In this document: one piece after another, positions 45,665 to 58,274 of the stretch | Layout: each line of letters starts with the position of its first letter | Position numbering within the stretch: the first letter of the stretch is position 1 | Origin: Actinomortierella ambigua | Taxonomy: Eukaryota; Mortierellomycota; Mortierellomycetes; Mortierellales; Mortierellaceae | Direction: 5' to 3' | Assembly: GCA_016098155.1 (NCBI GenBank) | Contig: JAAAJB010000054.1 | Location: 30,116-94,115, forward strand | DNA: 64,000 bases | Position numbers and translations under genes: made by a program | Notes under the pieces: generated by a model | What the model saw: the letters and a program-made list of their open reading frames with translations, nothing else | Database searches by the model: none | Told to the model about the DNA's origin: nothing

Positions 45665-48333
45665 TTACATGCTATCGAGAAACGAATCTTTGGACCCACG
45701 GTGATCCAGCTCATGGTGTGTTCTGTTCGAGGCTAAGATCTGTGGCGGGGCACCTGACAATGTTGATGTGCCATGAGGAAACGACTCATGTGCCACCACC
45801 GCCCCATTTGGATGGGGCACGGCGCCCAGTGAATTTGGCTGGCGGTCTTGCGTGCCCAGGTTCGTTGTCGAGCTGATCATCGAGCGCAAGTCAGCGGTCG
45901 TCTGGACGGTCGTGGTCGATGCACCCGAGCTCAACTTGCTTGCCTCCATCTCTTCCATCAGCAAGTACATGGCTGCATGCGCCTTGGCAAAGACAAGCAC
46001 CTCCAGCGAGTTGCGACCCTTGCCGGCAATCAATGCCGGGAGGCCAAGCAGCGTTGGGTGGACGGTGTCGAGTAGGTACTTGAAGCGGAACTTGGCTTCT
46101 TGAAAATGGCCTTGTTTCACGAGAATGAGACCCATATGATAGTGCGACAGGTAGTAGGCGTATGTGTCGTCCTTGATGTATGGCGCATAGCGGAAGACGG
46201 TCTTGAAGGAGCGCACCGCCAGTTCAGCCATGGTGTAGTCATGTACCTCGTTTGGAAAGAAGGCAATTTTCTCCGTGATCAGGCCGAGCAAGTAATGCGC
46301 AATGCAGTAGTCATCGTAGAACATGTCGTATCCCTTGACTTTGTCGGCGCCTGTGAGCGTGTGGATGCCCGACATGAAGCCAAAGAAGCCCTTGGTCGCT
46401 TCGATCGTCAAGTCGTTCTTGGGTAAAGGCATGTCCGCAATGGCAAGCATCGATGGCGGTAACAAAGCCTCGAGGCGGCTAACCTCCTTTTGGATGTTGT
46501 CGAAAGCAATGCGAAGACTTTTCATGGGCATCATGTCAAACGCATTCCACAGAACCAAAAAGTCATAGTCGGCAAGTACAAGCTGCTTCTCCTTCAGGTA
46601 TCGATTGGCCTTGCGTGCACAATAGGTCTATCAAGGGTCATGAAAAAACAATGATGGCGTCAGAGAAACCAGAGGATCCTTTTCCGTGAAAAAGCCGATA
46701 GGTCCAAGCCTGCAGGTATATAGTCGTATTAATTACCTCCGCAAAGACCTCAATCCCGCAGAAGGTTTGCTTGCCCAATTCAACCTTGGCCATGAGTCTG
46801 TCGACTTGGAACGCTTCCTTGGCAACGCCTCGTTTCATGGTGGTAACAGCCGTGAGGTATCGGAAGATGCATTTTGTCCAGTTGCTCTCACGCAACAAGA
46901 GTCGACTCTTGGTGCACGCGAGCTCGTAGTCACTCTCCATCATGGCGCACATGAGTTGCTCAAACGCACATGCATGCTTGAGGTTTTTCCACTCGGGTTG
47001 GACGTCAATGGATTCATGAATGGCGATGGCCTCATCAAGGCGCGTGTTTACTTGAGCGACTCTGGCCTTTAGGAACTGAAAAACGAGTGACGTAGGGTGT
47101 TTGTATAGGTTGTAGTCATTGATACGTTCTGCAAAGGCATAGTCCACATGCTTGAGAGGTAGGTAGGCTGACACGTAGAGGTGAATGACAACAGGTGCCA
47201 TATCACAGACGATACGTCGGATGCCATCGTTGTTACTATCCATCTGGCGCATCCGAAACTCCTCTGGGGTGTCAGGCGGTGCATTGGGGTCCCAATTTCC
47301 GACCATGTTGAGCAACCCTAGACCGTACTCCCTGTCCGCTGGGAAACCGACAAATTGAAGCAGCCGAATAATAGCATCTGGCATAAAGCTGATGACAACA
47401 TTGAAGAGCGAAATCGCCACAGTGAGTCCCGTCAACAGATGTTCGTCGAGGTAATACTCAGAAATGTCTATCCCGGCCTTTAGCTCGTGTTCAACAGCGT
47501 CAAAGTGGTCTTTCATTCCATTGAAGATGGCAAAGGCCGCACGCAGGTTGATGGCTTCGTCCAAGAGGGCCCAGAAATCCTGATGGTAGAGAACACTAAA
47601 GCCGGCTCGCAAGACGGTCGCCTCTGCATATATCAATTCCTAGAGGGATATGTATATGTATCCATCATAGCAGATGTCGGTTAGTGGAGGTATCAAGGTT
47701 GGTCACAAGCAAAACCCGCGCTTGGCGTCCACAAACAATAATAATAATCACAATAAACACAAACAAATTAAAGTCAAAATTTGTCCCACTTGGGTTAGTT
47801 CCGGGCATGTGCACGTCTCAATCATCTCCTCTCCGTGGCCAGCCATGAGAGCTTACAGCATGCTTTTCAAGCCTTGTCATGTGCTTGAACGTGCCTGCAC
47901 CTGTGGTGCCGATGACCCAGCTGCCGAGCGACTTGAAAGTGCCGAGCCCGTAGGCAGAGGGCTTTCGGAGTTCCTCTGCCTTCTTGATGGCGGCATCAAA
48001 AGCTCTCTTGGCGGTCTGGATCTTGTCAGGGTGGAAGGTGATGATGGCTTTGACGGCATCGAGCATGGCTTGACCAAACCTGAAATACATGGTATCCTTG
48101 CGGCGCACAATCGCTTCGGCTTCGTTCATCTTGTTGTCGAGAAACAGATCCAAAGCGACCTTTAGATCTGCAAGGTCCTCCTCCATTTGTTGCTCAAGAC
48201 TTGACTTGCGCGGGTTTGAATTGGACATGGGTGGCCGAACGAGCAGGTGCCAGTTGGGAACCGGCTTTTTAGATTCCGGCATCCTGGCAGCCCTGCGAGG
48301 TGGGTTGATGAGAGGTGGGTGCCGGGTATCCAT
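45665..48333 (-). CDS. IML2: Iml2/TPR39 (DUF3808) family protein, 780 residues
   Basis: Three exons, 47857-48333, 46737-47639 and 45665-46627, all phase 0 with GT-AG introns. The protein shows the family pattern: an N-terminal helical region (MEEDLADLKVALDLFLDNKM, then KMNEAEAIVRRKD), a central block with LLGFVGFPADREYGL-like spacing (actual sequence RLLQFVGFPADREYGLGLL), and C-terminal TPR-like helices (YYLSHYHMGLILVKQGHFQE). Yeast Iml2 is linked to lipid-droplet dependent clearance of protein inclusions and was found at the mitochondrial outer membrane; human TTC39 proteins are related. The last 80 residues are Ser/Thr/Pro-rich and probably disordered. Start is the first ATG at 48333; a second Met 17 residues on (MPESKKP) could also be used. 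Symbol by similarity. Confidence 0.92.
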
Positions 48334-51306
48334 TGCCTCTAGGAAAGAGGGTGTTGAGTGTTGAAGGGATGAAGGACAATGGAGAATTGGCGGCCGTCTA
48401 CACCTTCAACGGTGGAAGGGTGGGAAGGGTAAAGAGAGAAAGGGTAGAAGGCAGATTCAGATGGGTGACGGGGGACAAAATGAGAAATGGGTGGCCAAAA
48501 AGCCAAGCCTCACTGCTCTCTCTTTAAGCTTGGGGTTTCGGGGTATGAGCCCAATCCTGATGATACCTTTACTTTGTTGATGCTCTTTCTTCCTCCACCT
48601 TTTCTATGGTATCGTAATCCCAATGCCTACAAGGAGCAAGGGAGTGCCGAACGACAGGCCAACAGCATTCAGTACTGTACCGTACTGTACTACACTGGTG
48701 TTGTAACTTTCCCAATCTCCTGTTGCCCTTTCCCTAACAAGGTCCAGCCGACTATCAGCCGATCGGCCATTGAAGGACCCATGCTCCACGAGTCGAACTG
48801 CGCTGAGCCTCCAACACGAGTCTTCCTTGGCGCGCTCGGGGGTGCCACATGTTTATTACTGTGCTGCCTCGGGCCAGCCGAGGAAGGGGTCTACATCTCT
48901 AGGGCACTCTACAAGCGAGGAGGAAGGGGAGGAGGCAATGTCATTATGCCATTGGAAGGGGGGGGAATGTGAATGCAGAAAAGAGAAGCATGATCTGATG
49001 GAGTGCGCCACCAAAGTGGCGTTCAAGGGTGGGGGGAGGGGCTGAGTCCTCCAGTTCAGCGACCTGAGTTACGTCGTAGGACCACCAATGCCCAAGAACA
49101 AGAACAAGAACCTGTTTTGTAAGATCTGGTGTCCAGTTAGCGGCGACAGCAATGACAACAGCAACAGCAACAACGTCTTTTTGCCGTAATTGACTGGGCC
49201 CTATTGCAATGTTCCTTTGCCCCTTTCCCCCTTCCCCCCTGAAAACTGTTTCCGATTGATTGCAAGGGTCAGATCCAGGCACAGTGATCCTCCCCTGTTC
49301 ATCCCCCCCCCTTCTTCCACCACCCACCACCGCCATAATATGTTTGTCAACTCTACACAGCCCTGCATATCAAGGTGGTCCATCCATCAACACGACCATG
49401 CATGGATAATCCACACAGCTGGAGGAGAAAGAGAAACGTCTTGTCGGGTCAGCAAGAAACGATGAGACAGAGAGGGAGGAGAACTTTCATGTTCGGATGG
49501 TCTCTCTCTATCTCTCTTTCTCTCTGTATGTCTCACCCTCAGGGAAAAATATGAAGCAGTGTGTGAAGTGTGTGTCATCTGCTCCTCCTGACTTTCCAAT
49601 AGCGCGCACGTCCAACGGCCGTGTGCTGCCTCTCGTGTCGACGTCGCCGTTCGTTGTTCGATCCTTCGTTCACGCATGTGTGCGCCCTGCTGCTGCTCTC
49701 ACGGACCATTTTCCAACAGGACGGTAGCAAGAAATAGATGGATGGAAAGAGAGAATTGAGAGGAGTCGGGCCGTTGCACAATCGTCATCACGTCAAGTGC
49801 TCGCGGTGCACAATGCACCACATCGCAAACACATTCGCAACACTCAAACTAAATCCTCAGCTCCTTGAACTAGTCGATAAAGAAAGATAGACAGGGAAAA
49901 AATGATAGAGGGGTGGCACTGTTCTTCTCTTTCTTCGTGGTCGACAAACATTGTCACTCTCACACCCTCTTTTTCCACCCTCGCATACGCTCGAGTGCAG
50001 ACTGACTGACATACTCAAGCGAAATCCAGTTTATGTCAATTGAGTGGACTCGGGGCTCTCTTCAATGCGCGCGCCCCAACACGAACAGCCACTGGTCGTT
50101 AGTGACACCCCGTCTTTCTCTTTCACATTTGTCTTTTTTTCTTGCTTTCTTTTTCTCTTTCTCTTGCTCTTTCTCTTTTTCACATTCTTTCGTTCTCTTT
50201 CTCTGGCTCTTGCACGTCGCTTCCTCATCCCCTCTCTTTGTCACTTGAATGAATTTTGAGCTCCTGCTCAGTTTTTTTTGCTTCTCTTCTTGTACAACTT
50301 CTCTATGTCCCCCTTCCTCCCCTCCCCCCCACCCCTTTCTCCCTCTCTTTGTCCACAAGAGCCTCCTGACGTGCTGGATTGGAAACCATAGACGACCCAC
50401 TTGACCTCGATCCTCTTCCACTCCTTGCTCCGTTAGTCATCCCCACTGCCCTTTTTCACCCCTTTCTATTTCTATCGCATCAAGGTTTTTTTTTTGCCTT
50501 CTCTTTTGTACATCACCTGCCCCGTTGGCTTGCATTCAGGTGGATCTATCAGGTTTCTTCTTTTGTTTTCTTTGCACTTGCACTTTCTTCTATTCCTTCA
50601 ACTCCCACTTTGACTTCACCTCTTTAATTGCGTTCTCCTTGGTCCAGACACCAAGCTGTATCTATCATCCACGTTGCTACGACGTGTTCCCAGGAACCTT
50701 TAGCGGACGTCAAATCTTTGTACATCACCCTATTGTCGTGCCTCTCCAGCTGCTTATACTCTACGACGATCTGAGAACGTCAGCGGACAAGAGTAAAAAT
50801 AAAACTCGCGTCTTCGGTAAGCATTAAAGAGAACTGCAGTTGCTGTTACATTAGGTCATACTCTAGACCCATATCCTTGGGCCATGTGTGTCCTATTCAG
50901 GAGGATGGACATTAATCCTCGGGAGAAGGGGGAAAAGGCAGCATTCCAGTCAACCACGTATATTGTTTTTTTTCAGTTCTGGAAGAACTCTTGGCCACAA
51001 CAGAGGGAGGGAGGGAAGGAGGGAGGGTTGGACAACAGAACACAATTCTCACCTCCCCCTCCCCTTCTCTCACTCTCCCACCCCCCTCTCCTCTCTCCTT
51101 CCTCCAAATGGAGAGGGCCCAGCACGGGTTGGAGTAGGGTTAGGAAGCTGGGACAGCAGGCTTGACTTTCTTAATAGCGTGTGCTTTTTTCGTCTCCAAC
51201 TGACAGGCATTTCATTCTCTCTCTTTTATTTGTTGCCGATGGACGCACAGACCCTTTGCACAGTGAGGCAGCAAGTGAATCAATAGACATACCCCCTTTT
51301 GCACCT

Positions 51307-51339
<33 letters not shown>

Positions 51340-51435
51340 TTCTCTCCCGTTCTCACCCACATCTCCCATATCCCCCACTCCCTCACTTTTTTGGATCATC
51401 TACCCTTTCTATTTTAATTGCTTTTCTCGGGGTCC
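48334..51435. other. 3.1-kb divergent intergenic region
   Basis: Between the starts of the Iml2 and Msb1-like genes. Strongly pyrimidine-rich on the plus strand from about 50100 onward, with a (CT)n tract at about 51306-51348 just before the Msb1-like ATG. No gene is supported; frames there are Ser/Leu/Phe-rich translations of the CT runs. Confidence 0.5.
51306..51348. repeat. (CT)n microsatellite
   Basis: About 43 bp of CT dinucleotides with TTT interruptions, roughly 90 bp upstream of the ATG at 51436. It may act as a pyrimidine-rich promoter element. Confidence 0.85.
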
Positions 51436-53512
51436 ATGGCAGCATCTCCCACTGCCTTCGACTCAAAGCCTCTTCCTCCTCTCCCTCAACCATCGCCAGA
51501 ACACCCCTCCCACGCTCTTCAAGCTGCCTCATCGACTGCCACGACCCCACACGACCCTTCTCGCCCCCACCCTCGGCCTCCACTGCCGTCCATTCAATCA
51601 AAAAGGCCAGTCGGCCAGAAGGAGTCCACTCCTTCTCCTCCTCCTCCTCGTCCATCGCGGCGCTCCTCCAGACCATCGACCTCCAGGAATCGACTGTCGC
51701 GGATCTTGCGCGGTCTGTGGAACCGTTCGCGGGCGGGAGGTGGTCTCATATGCTGTGTGTCAACATCCACTGCCTCACGACGTAGTTCCTCCGATGCCTC
51801 GGTGCAACAGTCATATCCGGCTCCTCACGGTGCCCGCTCCGTCACCTCACACTCTCGTACAACACACTCGCAGGGTGAGAAGAACCAGATGGCTAGTCCT
51901 TCAGTCATACCAGAGGGCAGCTCATCATCGTCTCCAGCACGACCACTGCACAAGCCCAGCCCCGCTGCACGGATGCCACCCGCTCGATCAGCTGCATCAT
52001 CATACAGCCGTCGATCGAGGAGATCCAGGAGAGCAAGACGACACCGCGATAGGAGTATCCAACGACAGCAGCAACAGCAACAGCAACAACAACACCAACA
52101 ACAAAAGGGGAAGCAGCGCTATGTTACTCCCTCGGTCTACTCTGACCGCACCCCCTCGTTCCACTCGTGGTGTTCATATTGTCAAGAGGCTCAGCTCAGA
52201 ACCACATTGCCTGCTGACCCCAGGCGAGCTGTCCTTCACAATAAAGCATCCCTCAGCGACAGCGCCCTTCATGCACAAACCCCCTTTAACAAACGACACA
52301 ACATCCCTGTTCGCCACAGAGGTAGTAGCCCCAGGCCAAAGTCGTATAGTGCGGACGCTGTCTATTTGGCTGACGAGACCACAACAGCAACAGCAACGGC
52401 GACAGCAGCAGCAGCAGCGGGAGCAGGAACAGGAGTGGTACCAGAACACGACGCCTCCAGCTTATCAGATTCGTCGTCTTTCATATCCTCCACCTCCTCT
52501 CGGTATTGCCCTCACTGTCATCCTGAGCTCCAATCCGAAGACCCTCGCAATCAAGCTTCCGCGGAAGTCACGCCAGAGCCAGGGTCAGAGGCTCCTGAAC
52601 AATACCTCTCACAACCACATCGATTCAATCGACAAGTCCCAAATCCTCCTTCAAACACTTACTTCGGACACGTGGAACAGCCGGTGGTCACACCAGCCAT
52701 TGGTTTTCCTGAGAAAGACTCTCTGGTTGTTGCACAGGACCCTTCTTTCTCGCGTTTTTCTTGGCGTCCGAGCCACCGCGGGCCATCGTCCCTTTCAGTG
52801 CAACGCTCTGGTAAGCGTCCACTTGCTGCTGCCTGTACATGAAAATCAGACTGGAGTAAGATGATCATGGCTTCTCACCCCCTCCCACCCCCTTTTTTTT
52901 TACTACTCGTTGAAAAACATGTAGATCGCTCGGTAGAAGTGCAAGATCTCAACCCAGTCCCAAAATCACTGGCACCTCCATCATCCTTGTACATAACCTT
53001 TGCCTCATCCTTTCGTGCCGCACCTTGGTTTGAGCATCCTTCCACAATCGAGACAGAACTATCCAATTTGACTCCACAAAGCCGACCAACCCATCGCAAA
53101 TCCTGGTCCTTCTTGCAGTTCGCAGCCAAGAGAGGTACATCGTCAAGACCAGTATCAGTCATTCCCTCGTCACCTCCTTCACTACCCCCAGCACCAGGGA
53201 CGCCGTCAATGCTACCACCACCTATTCCCCGACGGATCTCCGACGCATCAAGAAGATCATACCACAGGCAATGTCCCGTATCTCAGAATACCACCTCCTC
53301 GTTCATGTTAGCCACTCAACAAACTACGGCGACGGCGATGACAAATAATGACTTCATCTCGCCTCCAGTGGCATCGCCAGAGCCTTCAGGTCACCACCGC
53401 AGTCTGTCGGTTCAACAGCACCCCGAACACACGCCGGCTCACAAACGGGTGTTGGAGAGCCGATTCCAGTCTTTTCGATCTCTACACCAGAATGACAAAC
53501 CGGTTGAATCGT

Positions 53513-53580
<68 letters not shown>

Positions 53581-56415
53581 GCGGCGACAGTAACACCAGC
53601 AGCGCGACCAACAGCAAGGAAAAGGAGATCGTTCCTTGCCAATGCATTCATGACGGGTAACTCGTCCAAGCTCACTACAGGACACAGCAGCCCACCGTCC
53701 TCGCCTCTTCCACAGGAAACTAGTGCTCCAATTCCCGAGGAGCATCCACCCCGCGAGTCCCCTATGGAGAGAATCACTATGGACCAGTTCAAGTGGTCAA
53801 TAGTCTGTTCTCACATGCAACTTTGTAGAGCAGGTAAGGCGGTTAGAATAATCTATCGAGGATCGCTCTTTTTCTTTTCAAAATTATCTTATGGCGCTCG
53901 CTCCTAACACATCCTACCTATTGATATCCACATAGGTTCAACTTACAAGGTAGCATATCGGTCTTCCATTGCTTCCAATCAACCTTCGCCCAACATTGCC
54001 AGTTACCCGCATGCTCGCAGTGGTCAGATGCAGTTTGGAAACCAATCTCAGTCAGGACAACATCGTGGAGAGTCATCTTCTCCCCATCCGGACCAACTAT
54101 TCGATCCGCGTCCCACCTTGCTTTCCCTCCTGGAGAGCATGCCTTCGTCCTCAATCCACTCACTTGCTTCAGCACTCTCTCCTTTTGCACTGCCGTCAAC
54201 CGCCTTGACTGGTAATAATTACCGGGGCGAGTTCACTTCCTCAGAATCGTCTTCTACCTGGCAGTCGGCACACCAGGGCAGTTCACGTGGGCAAGCGCCA
54301 TCGGAAGATCCACCCAACCCATTGCTGCCTGGATCATCACACCCAAACTACTTTTTCAAGTATGAGGTGACTGTTATGAAGACTCCAAAGATTCCATCGG
54401 CGCCTATTCAGCCCCCATCCTTTCCATCCTTCAAGTTTCCGCGGGAGAGTGGTTCCATATCGAGTCGCCATTCCTCCCAAAGTGTACTTGGTGAGCCCCA
54501 TCTTCGCATGCAACTACAAACACCTATGCTGGTGAAGAAGGCGGTACGGGCGCTCTACTCGCCCGCCGTTGAATCGCTTGCTGATGCAGTCTCTCGAAAA
54601 GTTCTCGACAGCCAGACGATCGAGGGACTTGCCCATTTCCAAGCCTACGTTCTGTCACTCGCTCCGGAAGAGTGGATCCCATGGCACCTTTACGACTTTT
54701 TTGAGAGACCACAAGGACGTAATTTCAATGACCTGGTCGAACTCTTACCAACAGACAGTCAAGCAGTGTTGATCTTGCTATTGGACATCACCAGAATGCT
54801 CGTGGATCTCTCCGTCAAAACGCATTATGAGGAGATTGACGACATACAGATTCACAATAGAAGGCAGGCCGTTATCTCTCAGCTTTCCAACCTCGTCTTT
54901 CGACCTCGTCCCGACATTGGCATTATATCTTCTGGTGGTGGCCATAGGGCTGGCACTGGCGCTGGCGCTGCTGTCGCTCTGGATTCCGTGGTTACAACAG
55001 CAGAATATGAGGAGCGGACAAGTCTCCGAGCATATGAGAATCTCTATTGGTTGTATGAAGAGAGTCAACTTCGACCGGCCGGATTCAGGCCTCTGGGGTC
55101 ATCTTTGGCACCTTATTCACCCCAGCAAATATTGTCCGCACAGGAACATCCATCGAGAGACTCAACGCGATCGCAGCTATCTGAGAGCAGGATCCCAGAA
55201 GGGGGGCAGGTGCTGGAGAGCCGAGTATCAGAGACGCATCAGTGGTCACCTGCTTCTGAAGGAGCTCCAGGAGTCCGATCGTTATCACTTCCACCGTGGC
55301 GTCAGGCTAAAGATGACCGATCCCGGAGGCAGAGCATGATGGAGGAATCGGTCAAGGAGACGACAGTGCTGCCAAGAACAGTGATTACCAGAGGAACTTT
55401 GAGGCAGGCGTCCAAGAGACCACGCCGACATACCTTGTCTATCCCGGCAACAGAATTACCACCTCGCCCATCCGTTGAAGCACCAAGTAGTTGGTCTCGC
55501 GACCATGATGCTGAAGAGCGCCTGATGACTACACTGAGCACGATTAGCGAGCGCCGATCAGAGACATCCAGCACAGACGGCAAAGGTAATCAGCAGCCCT
55601 TCATACGGGGGTCATCCACTTCCTCCTTTCCATCTTATCATACGACTGCAACCACTGAATCATCGACTTCAGTGACAACCTGTACGAACCTTTCCACACT
55701 ATCACCAACTTTTCCTCCTGCGCCCCAGTCTCCAATGCTGCCTACCTCAGCCCCTCATACCATCGCCAGCCTATTTCAGCCTCAACCTCTTGCACCTTCT
55801 CTGACACCCCGCTCTACGGAGCACTTGACTGAGAAGGCCCACACTCTCCCGCGCGTGAGAAAAAGGACTTTGACTGAGGTTGGTCCAAGACCGCGCCGCT
55901 CCAGAGAAGAAAGAGAGATAATAGCAGAGCGTCGGCTGACGTGGTCTTCCATTGTCACCATGCAACATCTGCTCGTATTTGAAGAGGAAGAGATGGTGAT
56001 ACGCGACGATGAAGAAGAGAGCGGGAGCGATGGTACCAGGAATGATGATATGCATGGGTTGCTCAACCCGAAGCTCGAGCAACCACAAGTCCCCATTTTG
56101 CCCTCCTTTCCGCCTGATCCCTTCCCAACCCCCACACTCCCAACTACGCGGACTTTTGGAGATGCGAGCCCGCAAGGGACTTTTGGGGATATAGCCAGTT
56201 TTCTGGATGATGATGATTATGACCATGGCGACACTGCAGAGCCCACTCATACACTAGCACGCATTCCTGAGGTAGTGGACGAGGAAGCCGAGGACAGAGG
56301 AGAAGAAAGTAGCGACGACGGAGGTGTCCAACAGGCAAGAGTTGTGGTGTTTCGAAGGATGAGTGGCGTCCTCGTCCCAAATCTTCTTCGCAGAGCATCG
56401 GTTGGCCCTGCCTAG
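51436..56415 (+). CDS. large, mostly disordered protein with Msb1/Mug8-like (RhoGAP-related) domain, 1587 residues
   Basis: Three exons, 51436-52810, 52925-53833 and 53936-56415, joined by GT-AG introns in phase 1. The first ATG has a good context (TCCATGG); the frame is open six codons further only from TTG. Most of the protein is disordered: Ser/Pro-rich, a Gln tract (52068-52110), then Ala/Thr tracts (53515-53580). Around residues 955-1085 lies the only compact region: HFQAYVLSLAPEEWIPWHLY, then LVELLPTDSQAVLILLLDIT, with the helical pattern of the second half of RhoGAP domains as seen in the fungal Msb1/Mug8 family. I see no catalytic arginine finger. Msb1-type proteins assist Cdc42/Rho signalling in polarity. 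Assignment to the family is tentative and rests on pattern, not on search results. Confidence 0.75.
53513..53581 (+). repeat. (CAG)n-(CAA)n tract coding Ala and Thr
   Basis: About 69 bp of CAG repeats passing into CAA repeats. In the spliced reading frame the codons are GCA and ACA, so it gives about 11 Ala followed by 12 Thr instead of poly-Gln. Confidence 0.9.
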
Positions 56416-56663
56416 TCACATGCCTATCCCTTCCCTTTTCCTTGACGTATTTCAATGACATGATAAGACCATTGTAGCAAAAAGAAAAAACAATCATTAA
56501 ACGACTTCTTCACAGCCATTCGTTTCCTCTTCATATGGTCAACATCTAACCACATACTCTACCTTTCTTACTTTCTTTTTTTCTTTCATTTCAAGGATGT
56601 GTTGAACTGTCGTCGGATGGGCCTAATCAATCTTGCTCAAAGAGCGTGTCCAGTGAGACCGAG
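56416..56663 (+). other. short gap that may be an intron
   Basis: No promoter element is evident. A strong acceptor-like end (TTTCATTTCAAG) lies at 56584-56595, and the frame of the next protein is open from there (phase 1). This suggests that the next frame may be a further exon. Confidence 0.45.
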
Positions 56664-58070
56664 ATGAATGCAGTGAGCCCTAGTGAAAGCCTCCCAAGCC
56701 CACACCTTCCATCCCCACTTCCTACGATGAGCCTTGCCTCTGCAGATGGCAAATCTCTAGCGTCTTTGAGCTACTTGACCGTTGACCAACGAAAAGTGGC
56801 ATCTCAAGCAACAGGCACTGATTTCGGTCGGCGGATGAGCTGCCCCCCCCTACACGACCGAGGGAGAGATATTCAGCGAGAGTCATCCCATATGGCTTGG
56901 CGTTCATCTTTGGATGTACCGCGGCTCGTGGGCACTCCTGTCGACATGGACACAGTCTCCTACTTGCCGACGCTACCATCAATAACGGAGCACGCTTCAT
57001 TTCGTGCGGCTGTTGAAGCTCGATCTGCGCTTCGGCAGTTGGAGCTTAAGCCCCGTGTCGCACCCGGACATGATCCCAACCAAGATCCAGAAACTTCCAT
57101 CGCAACCCAAAGCCAAAAGGGCGTGGTGTATCCAGAAAATAGGATACATTATGGGTATTCTCACTCTGCACCATCATCACCAATTGCACCCTTACCTCTT
57201 CAATCGCCATCACTATTTGAATCAATGAGGCTATGGACCGCTATGGAGGGCAAACCCACTTGCTGTTGCGACGGAATCGGTGGTTGTGGGCTGGAGGACG
57301 ATGGCCGTGGCACCTCAACGGTACGAGGGACAACAAAATCGACTGTTACTGTCACTATTGCCTCACCGTCCACGACGCCGTCATGTGACCACCAGTACCA
57401 TTATTTTTCATCAGGGTGTAAGCATGTCAAAGACAATGTTTATGGTGCGGATCCCTGGACCTTGCCTCTTGGGCAGGGCGCTACCCGACCGATATGGGAT
57501 GGCATCGTCTCCAGAGGCATGGAAACAGGACAACAACCCACAATTCAACCATCGCCCGATACTACTGAGCTACCTTTCAGTCGCCGAAGGAGGAGCCTAC
57601 AGAACCTTCTTGGGGACGGTGAGGACAGGAATGGCCATGAAGACAAAGACAAAGGCAACGACAACGGCAACGACAGGGACAAGGACAGGAGGGTGTTCAA
57701 TCGAGAGAAAACTAATACTAATCCGGATACAACTAATATCGACGACAAGCTCTCGCCTACCCCGATGGCATCTCACAGCCTGGGTGTAGACGCGCAGCGC
57801 CCGCCACTGTCACTCTCATTGTTGTCCCCTCGCAGGATCATCAGGTCTTCTTGGAGAACAAGTCGCCGCCGCCAATCGTATCACGCCGGAGGCTCATATG
57901 ACCATGTATGGCCAGAGACTTCATTGCATGGAGCGTGCGATCACGCTCGGCCTGACGCCGGGATTGAAAGAGCACGCGGGACAAAGGACAACGATGCTGA
58001 CATTGTTCGCGGAGGTGTGATGGAGAGGTGGAAACAGTGGCATCGAAAGCATATTAGTGGCGGTCCATAA
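56664..58070 (+). CDS. uncharacterised disordered protein, 468 residues (or 3' exon of the gene before)
   Basis: Frame from ATG at 56664 to TAA at 58070, no introns needed. It is open upstream to an acceptor-like AG at 56595, giving GCVELSSDGPNQSCSK before the Met. Composition is Ser, Pro, Arg and Asp-rich with no recognised domain; a cysteine cluster CCCDGIGGCG at about residues 196-205 and an Asp/Lys/Asn-rich run (DKDKGNDNGNDRDKDRR) are the only marks. It ends in RWKQWHRKH. The preceding gene stops at 56415, and no convincing phase-1 donor near its end was found, so I keep them separate. No signal peptide or membrane segment. Confidence 0.5.
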   Translation: MNAVSPSESLPSPHLPSPLPTMSLASADGKSLASLSYLTVDQRKVASQATGTDFGRRMSCPPLHDRGRDIQRESSHMAWRSSLDVPRLVGTPVDMDTVSYLPTLPSITEHASFRAAVEARSALRQLELKPRVAPGHDPNQDPETSIATQSQKGVVYPENRIHYGYSHSAPSSPIAPLPLQSPSLFESMRLWTAMEGKPTCCCDGIGGCGLEDDGRGTSTVRGTTKSTVTVTIASPSTTPSCDHQYHYFSSGCKHVKDNVYGADPWTLPLGQGATRPIWDGIVSRGMETGQQPTIQPSPDTTELPFSRRRRSLQNLLGDGEDRNGHEDKDKGNDNGNDRDKDRRVFNREKTNTNPDTTNIDDKLSPTPMASHSLGVDAQRPPLSLSLLSPRRIIRSSWRTSRRRQSYHAGGSYDHVWPETSLHGACDHARPDAGIERARGTKDNDADIVRGGVMERWKQWHRKHISGGP

Positions 58071-58274
58071 AAAAATTAATCCAAGGATTAAAACTATCCG
58101 GAGTTCTTTCAATCCCAAAGACGCCCATAAAAAAGGCCGCCTGAGTGTTTCAGTAACATTTCTGACGGCGTTCTTTGGATGCGTCTCCTGGGTACTTCAT
58201 GTCTCCACTTTTTTGTTTTTTTTTTCTCCTCCCAAAAGCACTCTTTTCACTCTCTTCCTCTGCTCCCCACACAT
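58071..58274. other. short intergenic region
   Basis: About 0.2 kb, T-rich before the next start. An in-frame ATG at 58179 could extend the next protein by 32 residues. Confidence 0.5.

Noticed and set aside
51299..52864. 521-codon open frame overlapping exon 1 of the Msb1-like gene
   Set aside because: Begins inside a CT microsatellite and has random Pro, His, Arg and Leu composition. The alternative frame splices cleanly to the next two exons.
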